Below, piece after piece: positions 14,884 through 22,957 of a DNA stretch of 50,879 bases. The notes under the pieces were generated by a model. The model searched no databases and was not told where the DNA came from. It saw nothing but the letters and a program-made list of their open reading frames with translations. The position numbers and the translations under genes are program-made. Origin of the DNA: Bacillus sp. MM2020_1 (GTDB lineage Bacteria > Bacillota > Bacilli > Bacillales > Cytobacillaceae). The stretch's first letter is position 1. Every line of letters starts with the position of its first letter. The stretch lies in NCBI GenBank assembly GCA_011250595.1, contig JAANMP010000033.1:1-50879 (forward strand). The letters are read 5' to 3'.

Positions 14884-15081
14884 GTGGAGGATTTAATATT
14901 TTATTTACTAGCTTTCTTAGGTGTATTACTTATGTTTATTAGCGTCATTAATATGTTGATGATAGAAATAAAAAACAAGAAAAGTGAACAAACGAAAAGT
15001 AAATCAAAATATGTAAAGCTACTGATTGGTGGCTTAATTGTTTTTATTGTATCTCGCATCTTACACGGTCAAATTCTATAA
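14884..15081 (+). CDS. Cassette gene: small two-helix membrane protein
   Basis: About 65 residues from GTG 14884 (MEDLIFYLLAFLGVLLMF...), with two hydrophobic helices separated by a lysine/serine-rich loop (KNKKSEQTKSKSK). GAGGTGA lies 5-6 bases upstream. It ends just before site S14. No family recognised. Confidence 0.5.
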   Translation: MEDLIFYLLAFLGVLLMFISVINMLMIEIKNKKSEQTKSKSKYVKLLIGGLIVFIVSRILHGQIL

Positions 15082-15098
15082 AGGTGAAGTATTTCATT

Positions 15099-15185
15099 TC
15101 TTATTCAACAAACGGGTTCGATTCTTCAATAAACGGAGGTCGCTTTTTTCTTCTTCAAGTAACGAAGCAGAATAGTTGAAGAAAG
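15099..15185. repeat. Cassette-site repeat, full (S14)
   Basis: Left box TCAACAAACGGGTTCGATTCTT, T-run centre, right box CAAGTAACGAAGCAGAATAGTTG. The right-box spacer is the CGAAGCAG variant shared with S7, S19 and S20. Confidence 0.78.
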
Positions 15186-15232
15186 GAAATGGTTTTTTAT
15201 GGTAGTATGGTATTGTAGAGGGGGAATCTAAA

Positions 15233-15412
15233 ATGAAGAATATTATTATTGGTATTATTGTTTTCTTTGCTCTTTGGTTCATACTCCCGTTTATCGGCTT
15301 CACATCAGATGCTTTTCCTAATGCAATAGAATGGGCTACAAAGTTCATTCTACCTTGGATAATATTATATTGGATAATTAGATTAGTTAAAGTTTTAGAA
15401 AAAAGCAAATAA
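15233..15412 (+). CDS. Cassette gene: 59-aa two-helix membrane protein
   Basis: ATG 15233 follows GAGGGGG and encodes MKNIIIGIIVFFALWFILPF, a short loop with GFTSDAFPNAIEW, and a second helix FILPWIILYWIIRL, ending in KVLEKSK. It is the only gene between S14 and S15. Function unknown. Confidence 0.6.
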   Translation: MKNIIIGIIVFFALWFILPFIGFTSDAFPNAIEWATKFILPWIILYWIIRLVKVLEKSK

Positions 15413-15481
15413 CTTATGCAAGGAACGAGAGCATTGCTTCACAATGGGGTAATGCCATTCATTTATTCAAGCAATTTGAAA

Positions 15482-15591
15482 GTTTGTGAAGGATTGTACT
15501 TAAAGTAACGGGTGCGATTGTTTAAGATGTCGGCTGTCAAATTGGCAGCCTTTTTTGGTTGTTCCACTAACGGGGCGGTTAGTTGAAGACG
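15482..15591. repeat. Cassette-site repeat, full (S15)
   Basis: Left flank TTTGTGAAGGATTGTACTTAAA, left box GTAACGGGTGCGATTGTT, hairpin GGCTGTCA-aat-TGGCAGCC with T-run, right box CACTAACGGGGCGGTTAGTTG. Confidence 0.85.
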
Positions 15592-15596
15592 GGAAT

Positions 15597-15636
15597 TAAA
15601 AAGAGGATGCAGTGCATAAACTGTATCCTCTAATCT
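15597..15636 (-). terminator. Terminator of the PadR/permease operon
   Basis: AGAGGATGCAGT against ACTGTATCCTCT gives a ~12-bp stem. On the minus strand it is followed by a T-run, about 85 bases past the last stop. Confidence 0.75.
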
Positions 15637-15719
15637 TTTGCTGCACGCAGTATAGTCCGTTGTAGGCTCAGCTACAAAATAATCTGCTGTTGAGTGGTTA
15701 AAGATTTATCGATCTAAAT

Positions 15720-16247
15720 CTAAACGTCTTTAGTTATATCATACTTTAACAATTGTCGATGCTTATAAAATTTCTCAAAAATAATACCCATTAAATAGAA
15801 AAATAACAAACCAAAACAAATGTGAATGAGTGTAAATTTAACTCCAAATGAAGCAAATTCATATACAATAACCGGTAATTTTGCAGTTGTCCAAACTCCT
15901 AAAAAAAATACAATATAGCGTATGCTTGCTCCTTTTTTTAATAATAGTGCAGCAATTGGAAAAGCTACGTAGAGGGGACCAGCTGCAATTACTCCTAATA
16001 ATAGGGAGAACAAAATGCCATAGATGCCGGATTTTTCTCCCATATATCGTATAAGTGTTTCTTTCTCCACCCATTTGTCAAGCAAACCTACGAATATTAA
16101 GACAGGAGGGAGTAGAAACAGCATATCTAAAATGCCTTTTCCTGTTAATTGAAATGCGTTCAATCCCACCGATTGGTTTATAAAGGTAAGGATAATGAGC
16201 CCAAATAATAAAATGAAAAAGAAACGATACCTATTTAATTCATTCAT
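15720..16247 (-). CDS. ArsP_1/DUF318-type permease, second half
   Basis: About 175 residues from ATG 16247, hydrophobic, about five helices. It contains GEKSGIYGILFSLLLGVIAAGPLYVAFPIAALLLKKGASI, typical of the PF03773-type permeases (UPF0718/ArsP-like). Its start overlaps the previous stop (ATGA), so translation is coupled. Together the two half-length proteins equal one usual permease, and they probably assemble as two subunits. Substrate unknown; related proteins export organoarsenicals or other small molecules. Confidence 0.72.
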   Translation of the reverse strand: MNELNRYRFFFILLFGLIILTFINQSVGLNAFQLTGKGILDMLFLLPPVLIFVGLLDKWVEKETLIRYMGEKSGIYGILFSLLLGVIAAGPLYVAFPIAALLLKKGASIRYIVFFLGVWTTAKLPVIVYEFASFGVKFTLIHICFGLLFFYLMGIIFEKFYKHRQLLKYDITKDV

Positions 16248-16726
16248 CCCATCACCACCCAAATAATATATGAAAATATTAGAGACATTACCACTGCAGA
16301 TACGTTGCGAGAATAGGCAAAACTTCGCCCAAATATCTTTTGTTCCATAGGTAAAGTTGTGATACCTACGGACATTAATGTAGACATTAATACAGCTACT
16401 TGAGGGAGTCCTGCACCATTTTGGACTAATGTGTGTCCAAGAGGAAATACAACAAAGCTTGGAACTAGTGCAATAGAACCAATTAACGCTGAATAAACAA
16501 TACCTGTCAATCCAGATTTTTCTCCAATGATTGAAGAAATTAAGGATGGAGTTAATATAGATAGTGATAGCCCAACGAAAAGCATAATTGATAACATGTC
16601 AGGTATAATATTACGAAAGCTTTTCCATGACTTTAATAGAGCATCTCTTGTTTTATTTCGATCTTTTATAAAAGAAATACTGAGAAGAATGATAGCCATA
16701 GCGTAAATGATAGCACCATTAATCAT
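16244..16726 (-). CDS. ArsP_1/DUF318-type permease, first half
   Basis: 160 residues, about four to five helices, with the same motif as its partner: GEKSGLTGIVYSALIGSIALVPSFVVFPLGHTL. In these permeases a GExxG...P..F.FP motif occurs once in each half, so this gene and the next encode the two halves of a normally single-chain transporter. It overlaps the PadR gene by 8 bases, so a shared transcript and regulation by PadR are likely. Confidence 0.72.
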   Translation of the reverse strand: MINGAIIYAMAIILLSISFIKDRNKTRDALLKSWKSFRNIIPDMLSIMLFVGLSLSILTPSLISSIIGEKSGLTGIVYSALIGSIALVPSFVVFPLGHTLVQNGAGLPQVAVLMSTLMSVGITTLPMEQKIFGRSFAYSRNVSAVVMSLIFSYIIWVVMG

Positions 16727-17060
16727 GATTAGACTCCTTCCATTCTTTGTAATTATTTAAGAAAAATGATAAGTTCTTCATTTTTTCTTCTATATCAATT
16801 TGAAAATCTTCTAATTTTCTTTTTCCAACTGTAGTAATTTTGTACATTTTTATCAGCTTATCTTGATTAGATGTGTCCAAATAAGACTCAACAGCACCTT
16901 CTTTCTCTAATGTTTTTAATGTGCGATAAAGAATGGCACTATCAATTGGGTTGACGGGAAGCTCTTCTTCACATTTCTGCAGGAGTTTCCCTCCATAGCT
17001 ATCTCCCTCTGTTAAAAACAGCAGAAGAAATGCACCCGTATGTCTCCCTGTATGTTTCAT
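16719..17060 (-). CDS. PadR-family transcriptional regulator
   Basis: 113 residues with the PadR winged-helix pattern: FLLLFLTEGDSYGGKLLQKCEE, AILYRTLKTLEKEGAVESYL, KMYKITTVGKRKLEDF. AGGAGG precedes ATG 17060. First gene of an overlapping three-gene minus-strand operon with a split permease. Two 15-bp palindromes at 17111-17142 lie just upstream and are the likely operators. Confidence 0.87.
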   Translation of the reverse strand: MKHTGRHTGAFLLLFLTEGDSYGGKLLQKCEEELPVNPIDSAILYRTLKTLEKEGAVESYLDTSNQDKLIKMYKITTVGKRKLEDFQIDIEEKMKNLSFFLNNYKEWKESNHD

Positions 17061-17110
17061 GAAATATATAACCTCCTAATTTAAATGTAAAATTTTTTTG
17101 GCGATACCTT

Positions 17111-17142
17111 ACTGTTAATAACAGTATACTGTTATCAACAGT
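17111..17142. promoter_or_regulatory. PadR operators
   Basis: ACTGTTAATAACAGT (17111-17125) and ACTGTTATCAACAGT (17128-17142) are two near-perfect palindromes 17 bp apart. A further ACTGACAGT lies at 17151-17159. Each carries the ACTGT/ACAGT half-sites; PadR proteins generally bind an ATGT-N-ACAT-type dyad. Confidence 0.72.
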
Positions 17143-17394
17143 AATATGTCACTGACAGTATGTCCTTTTTTAAAAATTTTTTGTTCAATTTTTCAGTTCA
17201 GCTTTCGTAGGGTTAGTTTGATGGTAGCTTAAGAATTGAATTACAGTTCCATCTCGTGTGATGGCAGAACAAGCGGGGATATTGTTTAAGAGGAATCCAT
17301 AGTTATCACCTATGACTCCCTTATAATTTAGAATGACAGAAACATATTGATGGTTTATGAATTTTGTCTTTTACTGATTTAATAAGAAATTAGA

Positions 17395-17500
17395 ATGTGA
17401 AGGATTGCACTTAAACTAACGGGTGCAAGAGTTGAAGATCCAGCTGCCATTTGGCGGCTTTTTTTTATTGAAGTAACGGGGCAGTTTACTTCAAGAAGGA
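17395..17500. repeat. Cassette-site repeat, full (S16)
   Basis: Left flank ATGTGAAGGATTGCACTTAAA, left box CTAACGGGTGCAAGAGTTG, hairpin AGCTGCCA/TGGCGGCT with eight T, right box AGTAACGGGGCAGTTTACTTC. Confidence 0.85.
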
Positions 17501-17544
17501 TTTTCTAAATAGAGTATAGAAATGAATAAACAGGGAGTGGTTTT

Positions 17545-17748
17545 ATGAACTATGAATATAAAGAGAAAGAAAAGAAAAATGGTCTATATGTTTCAATTAG
17601 GGATAAAGGTGAGAATTCATTATTAGAAGTAGAAAGAAAAGGGAATCAGGTAGAAATAGTAACATATGTACGTAACGAGAAAACAACCAAATTTACAATA
17701 CCAGTGGAACTGTTTGAAAAAATGTCCAAAGGAATGATTCAAGATTAA
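17545..17748 (+). CDS. Cassette gene: 67-aa hypothetical protein
   Basis: MNYEYKEKEKKNGLYVSIRD begins a 67-residue soluble, charged protein with a predicted beta-rich centre (LLEVERKGNQVEIVTYVRN) and a helical end (PVELFEKMSKGMIQD). CAGGGAGTGG lies upstream of the ATG. Single gene between S16 and S17. Family not recognised. Confidence 0.55.
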   Translation: MNYEYKEKEKKNGLYVSIRDKGENSLLEVERKGNQVEIVTYVRNEKTTKFTIPVELFEKMSKGMIQD

Positions 17749-17756
17749 CACAATGT

Positions 17757-17852
17757 GTTATTGCATTAACGGGTACAATAGTTTTAGGTCGTGGCTGTCA
17801 TTTAGGCAGCCTTTTTGTCTTATTGAGCTAAAGGGCAGGTTAGCTGAATAAG
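17757..17852. repeat. Cassette-site repeat, full (S17)
   Basis: Left box TTAACGGGTACAATAGTT, hairpin GGCTGTC/GGCAGCC with T-run, right box AGCTAAAGGGCAGGTTAGCTG. Confidence 0.8.
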
Positions 17853-17902
17853 ATGAAACTATTTTCTTCCACTCCCGTCTTAATTTATGGAGGTGAAGTT
17901 TC

Positions 17903-18334
17903 ATGAAAAAAATAGTTATGTCAATTTTTATTTTAATGTTTATGGCTGGATGTTCAGCACAAGATAGTGGTGAATTAACAAGAGCAGATGTTCAAAGAGG
18001 GAATAAACAAGGAAATTATGAAGATACTCTTATGATTACAGATAAAAAAACGATTAATTTATTAAAAAGTTCTTTTGGAGAGGTTAAATGGGAACCTAAT
18101 ACAAAGCCAAAAATGTCGAGAAAAGAGGATATATTAGCTACTTTATTTTATACGTTTGATGAAAATATGCCTGAAAGACTTTACGAATATAGAATTTGGT
18201 TTGATGGTAATGATACTGCCACCATTATTAGTAATAATGAAAAAGAAGGTTATGGAACTTTAGATTTAGATAATTCAAGAATACTTAAAAATACCTTGTT
18301 AAACTACTATGAAAATAAGTTTCTTCAAAATTAA
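17903..18334 (+). CDS. Cassette gene: lipoprotein
   Basis: 143 residues with a lipoprotein signal: KKIVMSIFILMFMAGCSAQ, where LMFMAGC is the lipobox and Cys17 the lipidated residue. The mature domain has a TITDKK-like start, SSFGEVKWEPNTKP and YRIWFDGNDTATIIS, a pattern seen in small Bacillus lipoproteins of unknown role. GGAGGTGA precedes the ATG. It is anchored on the outer face of the membrane. Confidence 0.7.
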   Translation: MKKIVMSIFILMFMAGCSAQDSGELTRADVQRGNKQGNYEDTLMITDKKTINLLKSSFGEVKWEPNTKPKMSRKEDILATLFYTFDENMPERLYEYRIWFDGNDTATIISNNEKEGYGTLDLDNSRILKNTLLNYYENKFLQN

Positions 18335-18392
18335 AAAAATGACAATACTTAATAAGACCCTGCTCAATCGTTAAAAAAAAGAGGACGGTGTT

Positions 18393-18579
18393 ATTGCTAC
18401 TTTTCAATCATTTCCATCGTTCGGTAGAGTTTATGCGGCATATGGAGGTGTGTTTTATCGTCCTTTCTGTACTATGGGGATGGGGCATAGATAAAAAAAC
18501 ACCTGATTTATATGATTGGGTAGGTGCAGGCATCTGTTTAGTTGGTGTTTCGGTGATGTTATTAGCACCACGCCAATAG
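18393..18579 (+). pseudogene. UPF0060 (YnfA) membrane protein, truncated and frameshifted
   Basis: Only the C-terminal half of the UPF0060/YnfA family remains. In one frame it reads [19 protein letters not shown]; then a one-base shift near 18450 leads to [21 protein letters not shown] and ICLVGVSVMLLAPRQ. Intact proteins are ~108 residues with four helices, so the first two helices are lost. The annotated stretch has no valid start codon. Confidence 0.72.
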
Positions 18580-18594
18580 AAAGGAGTTACTAAT

Positions 18595-18795
18595 ATGGTC
18601 ATACAATCCAATATGTCACCCAAAGCCATAGTTGAAGTTTGGGAAAATACAGTAGATGTTTTAAAAAAACATAATGTACCCCTTACAGAAAAAACATTAG
18701 AAACATTGGTTGAAGCTGAACTACTTACTACACTACTTGAAGAATTGAATGCTATTGTTGGAAGTTCCATAGCTACTTGTATAGAAGGTGGTTGA
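18595..18795 (+). CDS. 66-aa hypothetical protein
   Basis: A soluble, helical 66-residue protein (SPKAIVEVWENTVDVLKKHN, ETLVEAELLTTLLEELN, IVGSSIATCIEGG). GAAAGGAG before ATG 18595 is strong. It directly follows the UPF0060 remnant, and the two may have travelled together. Family not recognised. Confidence 0.6.
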   Translation: MVIQSNMSPKAIVEVWENTVDVLKKHNVPLTEKTLETLVEAELLTTLLEELNAIVGSSIATCIEGG

Positions 18796-18892
18796 CAAAT
18801 GCCATCTAAAAAGGAGTAGGTTACTCTTTTAATACTTCATGTTAGAAGTGACCGTACTTATTAAAGAAAACCTTATCATAGGAGGGGTATTT

Positions 18893-19357
18893 ATGGGTTA
18901 TTGTGAAGATATAAGAAAAATGATTGGAAATTCTCCATTGATAATAGTACGACCAAGTGTAGCTATCATTAATAATAAAGGAGAAATTTTAATGAGTAGA
19001 TATTCAGGTGCAACCTGGGGGATTCCTGGTGGAATATTGCAGCTAAATGAGTCAGTTGAAGATTGTATTAAAAGAAATGTACAAGAAGATATAGGGATAC
19101 TAATTAATAAGTTAGAATTATTTGGTGTTTATTCTGGTATGGAATTATATACGAAGCCAGAAGAAGGTGAAGATGAGTATCACGTCGTTGCAATAGGTTA
19201 TCTATGTACTGAATTTGAAGGAGAATTAACGCCTGATGAGAATCAAGCAATTGAAGCTGAATTTTTCAAATTAGACCATTTACCTGAAGAAACAGACCCT
19301 TTCATTAAGAATAAGTTAGTTGAATTAAAAGTGCAACTTGAAAAATATTGTGTGTAA
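18893..19357 (+). CDS. Cassette gene: Nudix-fold protein with altered box
   Basis: About 154 residues from ATG 18893, chosen because AGGAGGGG lies just upstream; an in-frame opening at 18839 has no binding site. The Nudix box is recognisable (GGILQLNESVEDCIKRNVQED-IGI), but the catalytic RExxEE is RNVQED: the first Glu is Asn and the last is Asp. Family members hydrolyse nucleoside diphosphate derivatives. With these changes activity may be reduced or altered. Confidence 0.83.
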   Translation: MGYCEDIRKMIGNSPLIIVRPSVAIINNKGEILMSRYSGATWGIPGGILQLNESVEDCIKRNVQEDIGILINKLELFGVYSGMELYTKPEEGEDEYHVVAIGYLCTEFEGELTPDENQAIEAEFFKLDHLPEETDPFIKNKLVELKVQLEKYCV

Positions 19358-19423
19358 AGGTCAAAATCTTTATGGGGTTTCCGACACAACTCTTTTTACA
19401 TAGAATAATATTTTGGTGGACCC

Positions 19424-19519
19424 CCTTATTAAGCTAACGGGTGCAAGAGTTTCAGATCCAGCTGCCAGACTTGGTGGCCTTTTCTTATTGCACTAAGGTA
19501 AGTAGTTTCGTTGAATAAA
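19424..19519. repeat. Cassette-site repeat, full (S18)
   Basis: Left box GCTAACGGGTGCAAGAGTTTC, hairpin GCTGCCA/TGGTGGC, and a degenerate right box CACTAAGGTAAGTAGTTTCG followed by TTGAAT. Confidence 0.7.
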
Positions 19520-19574
19520 ACTGCCTTAATCTTTTAATAAATTGTAATTGTGATTATTGAAAATAAAGTATTAA

Positions 19575-19781
19575 ATGTATAACCATATAATAAGTATAGG
19601 AAGTGAAAAGAAGTTTTACTCGTTGTTTTTTCTTCTTGTTTTTGTTTTATCTCCAACTTTCTTCCTTTTAATTATAAAGGGAAAGGACAAGGTAAGTGAA
19701 TATGTGGAAAAAAAGATTAAAATTAATCGGTCTTCTTTTTCGTCAAGAAAAAGAAGCAAGCAAGTCTTCAAACAAAAATGA
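19575..19781 (+). CDS. 68-aa single-helix membrane protein
   Basis: MYNHIISIGSEKKFYSLFFL... with one strong hydrophobic helix (LFFLLVFVLSPTFFLLII), then a very basic tail (KKIKINRSSFSSRKRSKQ). Its TGA overlaps the ATG of the DUF192 gene (ATGA at 19778-19781), which implies coupled translation. No clear ribosome binding site. It may anchor or export its neighbour, but the sequence does not show this. Confidence 0.45.
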   Translation: MYNHIISIGSEKKFYSLFFLLVFVLSPTFFLLIIKGKDKVSEYVEKKIKINRSSFSSRKRSKQVFKQK

Positions 19782-20140
19782 TTAAAGTATCTAGTGGAGA
19801 TAGGACAACCAAATTAACCGTTCAAGTTGCAGATACTCAAGAAAAAAGAGATAAGGGCTTAATGTTTGTTGGAAAATTACCCAAAAATGAGGGGATGCTA
19901 TTTGTATTTTCAGGAAAAACATATGGCGGTTTTTGGATGAAAAACACCTTAATTCCTTTATCTATTGCATTTCTTGATTCAGATGGGAAAATTCTGAAAA
20001 TACTAGATATGGTGCCTTGTAAAGAGGATGAATGTCCTACTTATGATCCGGAACTTTCTTATCATTATGCAATCGAAGTTAACCTTGGATGGTTTGAAAA
20101 GAATCAAATCAAAGTAGGGGATTTTGTAAAGCTTGATTAA
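19778..20140 (+). CDS. Cassette gene: DUF192 protein
   Basis: 120 residues covering the full DUF192 domain: TVQVADTQEKRDKGLMFVGK, EGMLFVFSGKTYGGFWMKNT, PLSIAFLDSDGKIL, MVPCKEDECPTYDP and YAIEVNLGWFEKNQIKVGD. Function of the family is unknown; many members are exported. No signal peptide is present here, and there is no own ribosome binding site, so translation probably depends on the overlapping upstream ORF. A good terminator follows. Confidence 0.85.
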   Translation: MIKVSSGDRTTKLTVQVADTQEKRDKGLMFVGKLPKNEGMLFVFSGKTYGGFWMKNTLIPLSIAFLDSDGKILKILDMVPCKEDECPTYDPELSYHYAIEVNLGWFEKNQIKVGDFVKLD

Positions 20141-20184
20141 AATCACCTCACCTCTATGAGTTCTTAGAGGTGAAGTGATTTTTT
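20139..20184 (+). terminator. Terminator after DUF192
   Basis: AATCAC-CTCACCTCT pairs with AGAGGTGAAGTGATT (small mismatches), followed by six T. Confidence 0.8.
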
Positions 20185-20214
20185 AATAGATATTTATGCT
20201 AATACTACTGAAAA

Positions 20215-20321
20215 GATTGTGAATTAATGTACTTAAACACACGGGTGCAATAGTTAAAGATGGAGATCGCTGCGGCGATCTTTTTGCTTCTTGTACTAAC
20301 GAAGCAGTTTAGTTGAAAAGG
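20215..20321. repeat. Cassette-site repeat, full (S19)
   Basis: Left flank TTGTGAATTAATGTACTTAAA, left box CACACGGGTGCAATAGTT, hairpin AGATCGC/GCGATCT with T-run, right box TACTAACGAAGCAGTTTAGTTG. The hairpin is nearly that of S8. Confidence 0.83.
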
Positions 20322-20411
20322 GAAACGTCAAAACAACATAGAATTATTATGAGGGTTAACTTCTAAAAGGAAAGTTAATTCAACCTATGTAGAAATGGGA
20401 GAGGACATAAA

Positions 20412-20955
20412 ATGGTTATTTTAAAAACTGAAAGGCTGTATCTGAGAAAATATGAACAAGAGGATATATTTTTCTCTGCATTCTATTTTTTCAGATGCTG
20501 AAACAATGGAATATTATCCAGCACCATTTACCTTTGAACAAACTCAAAACTGGATTAAAAGAAATCAAGAGAGATACCTTGAAGATGGTTTCGGATTATG
20601 GGCGATATGTTTGAAGGAAACTAATGAATTAATAGGTGATTGTGGGCTTGTTAAACAAAAAGTGGACGGAAGAACTGAGATTGAAATTGGCTATCATATC
20701 AATAAAAAATATTGGTCAAAGGGATTTGCTTCTGAAGCAGCAAAAGGATGTAAGGAACATGGCTTTTATCAATTGGGATTCAATAAGTTGATTAGTATTA
20801 TTGACCCAAGAAATCTCCCTTCTATTCGTGTGGCTGAGAAAATTGGTTTCACTAAAGAAAAAGAATCATTTATTTTTGATAAAAACCATTATATCTATTC
20901 GGGGTACAAAGAGAAACTTAAGAAACGTTATTCGACTAACGGGTGCAAGAGTTGA
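20412..20955 (+). pseudogene. Cassette gene: GNAT acetyltransferase, frameshifted
   Basis: ATG 20412 begins MVILKTERLYLRKYEQEDIF, then a one-base insertion in the T-run near 20470 breaks the frame. The second frame continues SLHSIFSDAETMEYYPAPFT to the acetyl-CoA block EIEIGYHINKKYWSKGFASEA and RNLPSIRVAEKIGF. Rejoined it is a normal ~180-residue RimJ/RimL-type enzyme. The last residues (STNGCKS) and the stop are encoded inside site S20. The shift lies in a homopolymer and could be a read error. Confidence 0.72.
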
Positions 20956-21025
20956 AAATCCAGCTGCCAAAAAATCTTGGCGGCTTTTTCTTATGTAGCT
21001 AACGAAGCAGGTTACTTTAATAAAG
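20930..21025. repeat. Cassette-site repeat, full (S20)
   Basis: Left box CGACTAACGGGTGCAAGAGTTG, hairpin AGCTGCCAA/TTGGCGGCT with T-run, right box AGCTAACGAAGCAGGTTACTT. The GNAT gene's stop codon lies in the left box. Confidence 0.85.
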
Positions 21026-21075
21026 ATTACCAAATTATAGTAGAATTCAGGGGAACTATTGGGGTTTAACAAGGG

Positions 21076-21118
21076 TTGTCCAATAGGTAAGAAAAAATCA
21101 GACCTATTAGGCAATCCA
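21076..21118 (-). terminator. Terminator of the SDR gene
   Basis: GGTTG-CC-ATAGGT pairs with ACCTAT-GG-CAATCC across an A-rich loop, close to the SDR stop on the minus strand. Confidence 0.6.
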
Positions 21119-21139
21119 TTTTAATAAATTTTTAGAACA

Positions 21140-22009
21140 TCATTTTACATACAGTAACAATAATTCTTTTGTATCATTCCACAAGCGTTGCTGCATAGAA
21201 ACATCTTTTCCTGGATATATCGGATCAATTTTATCTCCAGTTCCAACATTAAAGTATCCTCCTGTCACCCTTTCGTATTCGGAATCAAGTGCTAAACGAA
21301 CAATGATGTCAGCTCCTCTTTTCGGATCTCCGATATTAAGGATTTTTAAGACTTTTCCCAATACAGAAGATATACGAAGGTCTCTTCCCAGCCCAGTATT
21401 ATTGAAGCCAGGATTCAGAGCGTTGGCAGTGACATTAGTACCTGAAAACTGACGTACTAACTCACCAGTAAACATGATATTTAGAAGCTTTGTTTTTCCA
21501 TAAATTTTAGATGAACCTCTTACTGTAAATGGAGATTTGTCGGTCAAATCACATGGTAATTTCAGTTCTCCATGATTTCGTGAGGCTTCAGAAGCGACAT
21601 TTATAATTTTTGCATTTTTTGCTTTTAGTAAGGAATCCTTTAACAGATTTGTCAGAAGCCAGGGTGTTAGATAGTTTACCGCAATCATCTCGGCAAATCC
21701 TTCAGAGGTAACACGTTGCTCGAACCCATGAAGCCCAGCATTGTGGATGAGTATATCAATTTTTGAATAGTTTTGTTTAATCTCAATTCCTATACGGCGA
21801 ACATCCTTCATTAGCGATAAATCACCAAAATAAAAATCGACCTCCGTATTTGGTGAAGCTTCTTTAATTAATTTCTCAGTTGCTTTAGCCCGTTCTTTGT
21901 TACGAGCAGTCAGCACTAGATGTGCACCATATTTTGCGATTTCAATTGCAGCAATCTGACCAATACCACTGGTTGCACCAGTCATTACAATTATTGGATA
22001 CTCAGACAT
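21140..22009 (-). CDS. SDR-family oxidoreductase (retinol dehydrogenase-like)
   Basis: 289 residues of the classical short-chain dehydrogenase fold: nucleotide loop TGATSGIGQ, NADP-type follow-up TARNKERA, structural NAG (LIHNAGLHG), catalytic serine region NVASEASRNHG, and YGKTK (YxxxK). Substrate unknown. Divergent from a MarR regulator with a long shared palindrome between them, so the pair probably forms a switch for a toxic or signalling compound. It lies between sites S20 and S21. Confidence 0.88.
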   Translation of the reverse strand: MSEYPIIVMTGATSGIGQIAAIEIAKYGAHLVLTARNKERAKATEKLIKEASPNTEVDFYFGDLSLMKDVRRIGIEIKQNYSKIDILIHNAGLHGFEQRVTSEGFAEMIAVNYLTPWLLTNLLKDSLLKAKNAKIINVASEASRNHGELKLPCDLTDKSPFTVRGSSKIYGKTKLLNIMFTGELVRQFSGTNVTANALNPGFNNTGLGRDLRISSVLGKVLKILNIGDPKRGADIIVRLALDSEYERVTGGYFNVGTGDKIDPIYPGKDVSMQQRLWNDTKELLLLYVK

Positions 22010-22051
22010 TATACACTCTCCTTCTATTAACTTGACACAGTCTTAATAATC

Positions 22052-22109
22052 AAATATATTTGACATATATCAATTATATTTGATTATTTGATATATGTCA
22101 AATATATTT
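22052..22109. promoter_or_regulatory. MarR operator region: long inverted repeat
   Basis: A 22-bp segment (22052-22073, beginning AAATATATTTGACATATATC) is repeated as its exact inverse at 22088-22109, 14 bp apart. It lies between the divergent SDR and MarR genes, where a MarR dimer pair could block both promoters. Confidence 0.8.
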
Positions 22110-22132
22110 AGCTTCGTTGAGAAGGGAGAACT

Positions 22133-22588
22133 ATGGATATTAATAATTCTGATTTGAGAGAAAAACTGGAGTTAGCTCTTGGTGAACAGCTCAATGCGTT
22201 GATTAGTGAGGCACATGCACTTAATGTCAGAACTGCTGCTACATTTGATGCAACTTTGCAGCCAGCAGCCTTTTTGATTGTTCGCTGGTTATTTTCACAC
22301 GGACCTACTAACGCTACCGCTTTAGCTGAATCAACTGCAATGGACCGTAGCTCTATCAGTAGACTTATTGGGCAATTGAAAGGTCTGGGATATGTAAAGA
22401 GCGATCCTCATCCTAAAGATCGTCGAGGAGTTTTGTTATCTTTAACCGAGCTTGGTCATGACAAAACAATAAAATCTTTAAAAGAGAAAGAATCTATTTT
22501 TTACGAACGTATTTCAAGTTTAACGGATTCAGAATTGAAGGATTATATTGAAATGCTTAAATCTCTAACGATTCAACAAAGACCATAA
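22133..22588 (+). CDS. MarR-family transcriptional regulator
   Basis: 151 residues: dimerisation helices at both ends and a winged helix in the centre (ATALAESTAMDRSSISRLIGQLKGLGYVKSDPHPKDRRGVLLSLTELG, shown as a motif by DRRGV in the wing). AGAAGGGAG precedes the ATG. Likely represses the divergent SDR gene and itself through the inverted repeat at 22052-22109. Confidence 0.88.
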   Translation: MDINNSDLREKLELALGEQLNALISEAHALNVRTAATFDATLQPAAFLIVRWLFSHGPTNATALAESTAMDRSSISRLIGQLKGLGYVKSDPHPKDRRGVLLSLTELGHDKTIKSLKEKESIFYERISSLTDSELKDYIEMLKSLTIQQRP

Positions 22589-22796
22589 TTCGTGAGGAAT
22601 TATGTGTCTACTTTTAAATAAATTCAACTGTGATCGCAGGTTTGTATTCTTTACTTATGCCGTGATATTACATTTTTTCCCCATGTCATTGCAAGTTTCA
22701 CAACTAAACGATGTAGTGAGTAATCTTCTATAACTTCCTTGTCCTCGTGTTAAAAGTTGGGGCGCTGAGACATCTCCTTTTACTTACGAAATTAAG

Positions 22797-22892
22797 ATTG
22801 TGAAAAATTGTACTTAAAGTAACGGGTGCGATTGTTCAATAAGGGCAGTCGCTTTCCTTGTTCCGTTAACGGAGCAGGTTAGCTTAAGAAGG
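22797..22892. repeat. Cassette-site repeat, full (S21)
   Basis: Left flank ATTGTGAAAAATTGTACTTAAA, left box GTAACGGGTGCGATTGTTC, short centre, right box CGTTAACGGAGCAGGTTAGC. The 200 bp before it (22590-22796) show no gene. Confidence 0.82.
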
Positions 22893-22957
22893 AATTTTTA
22901 AGTTACTTACAGAATCAATGGTTTATTAGGGAGAACTCACTGGAAGGAGGTACGATA

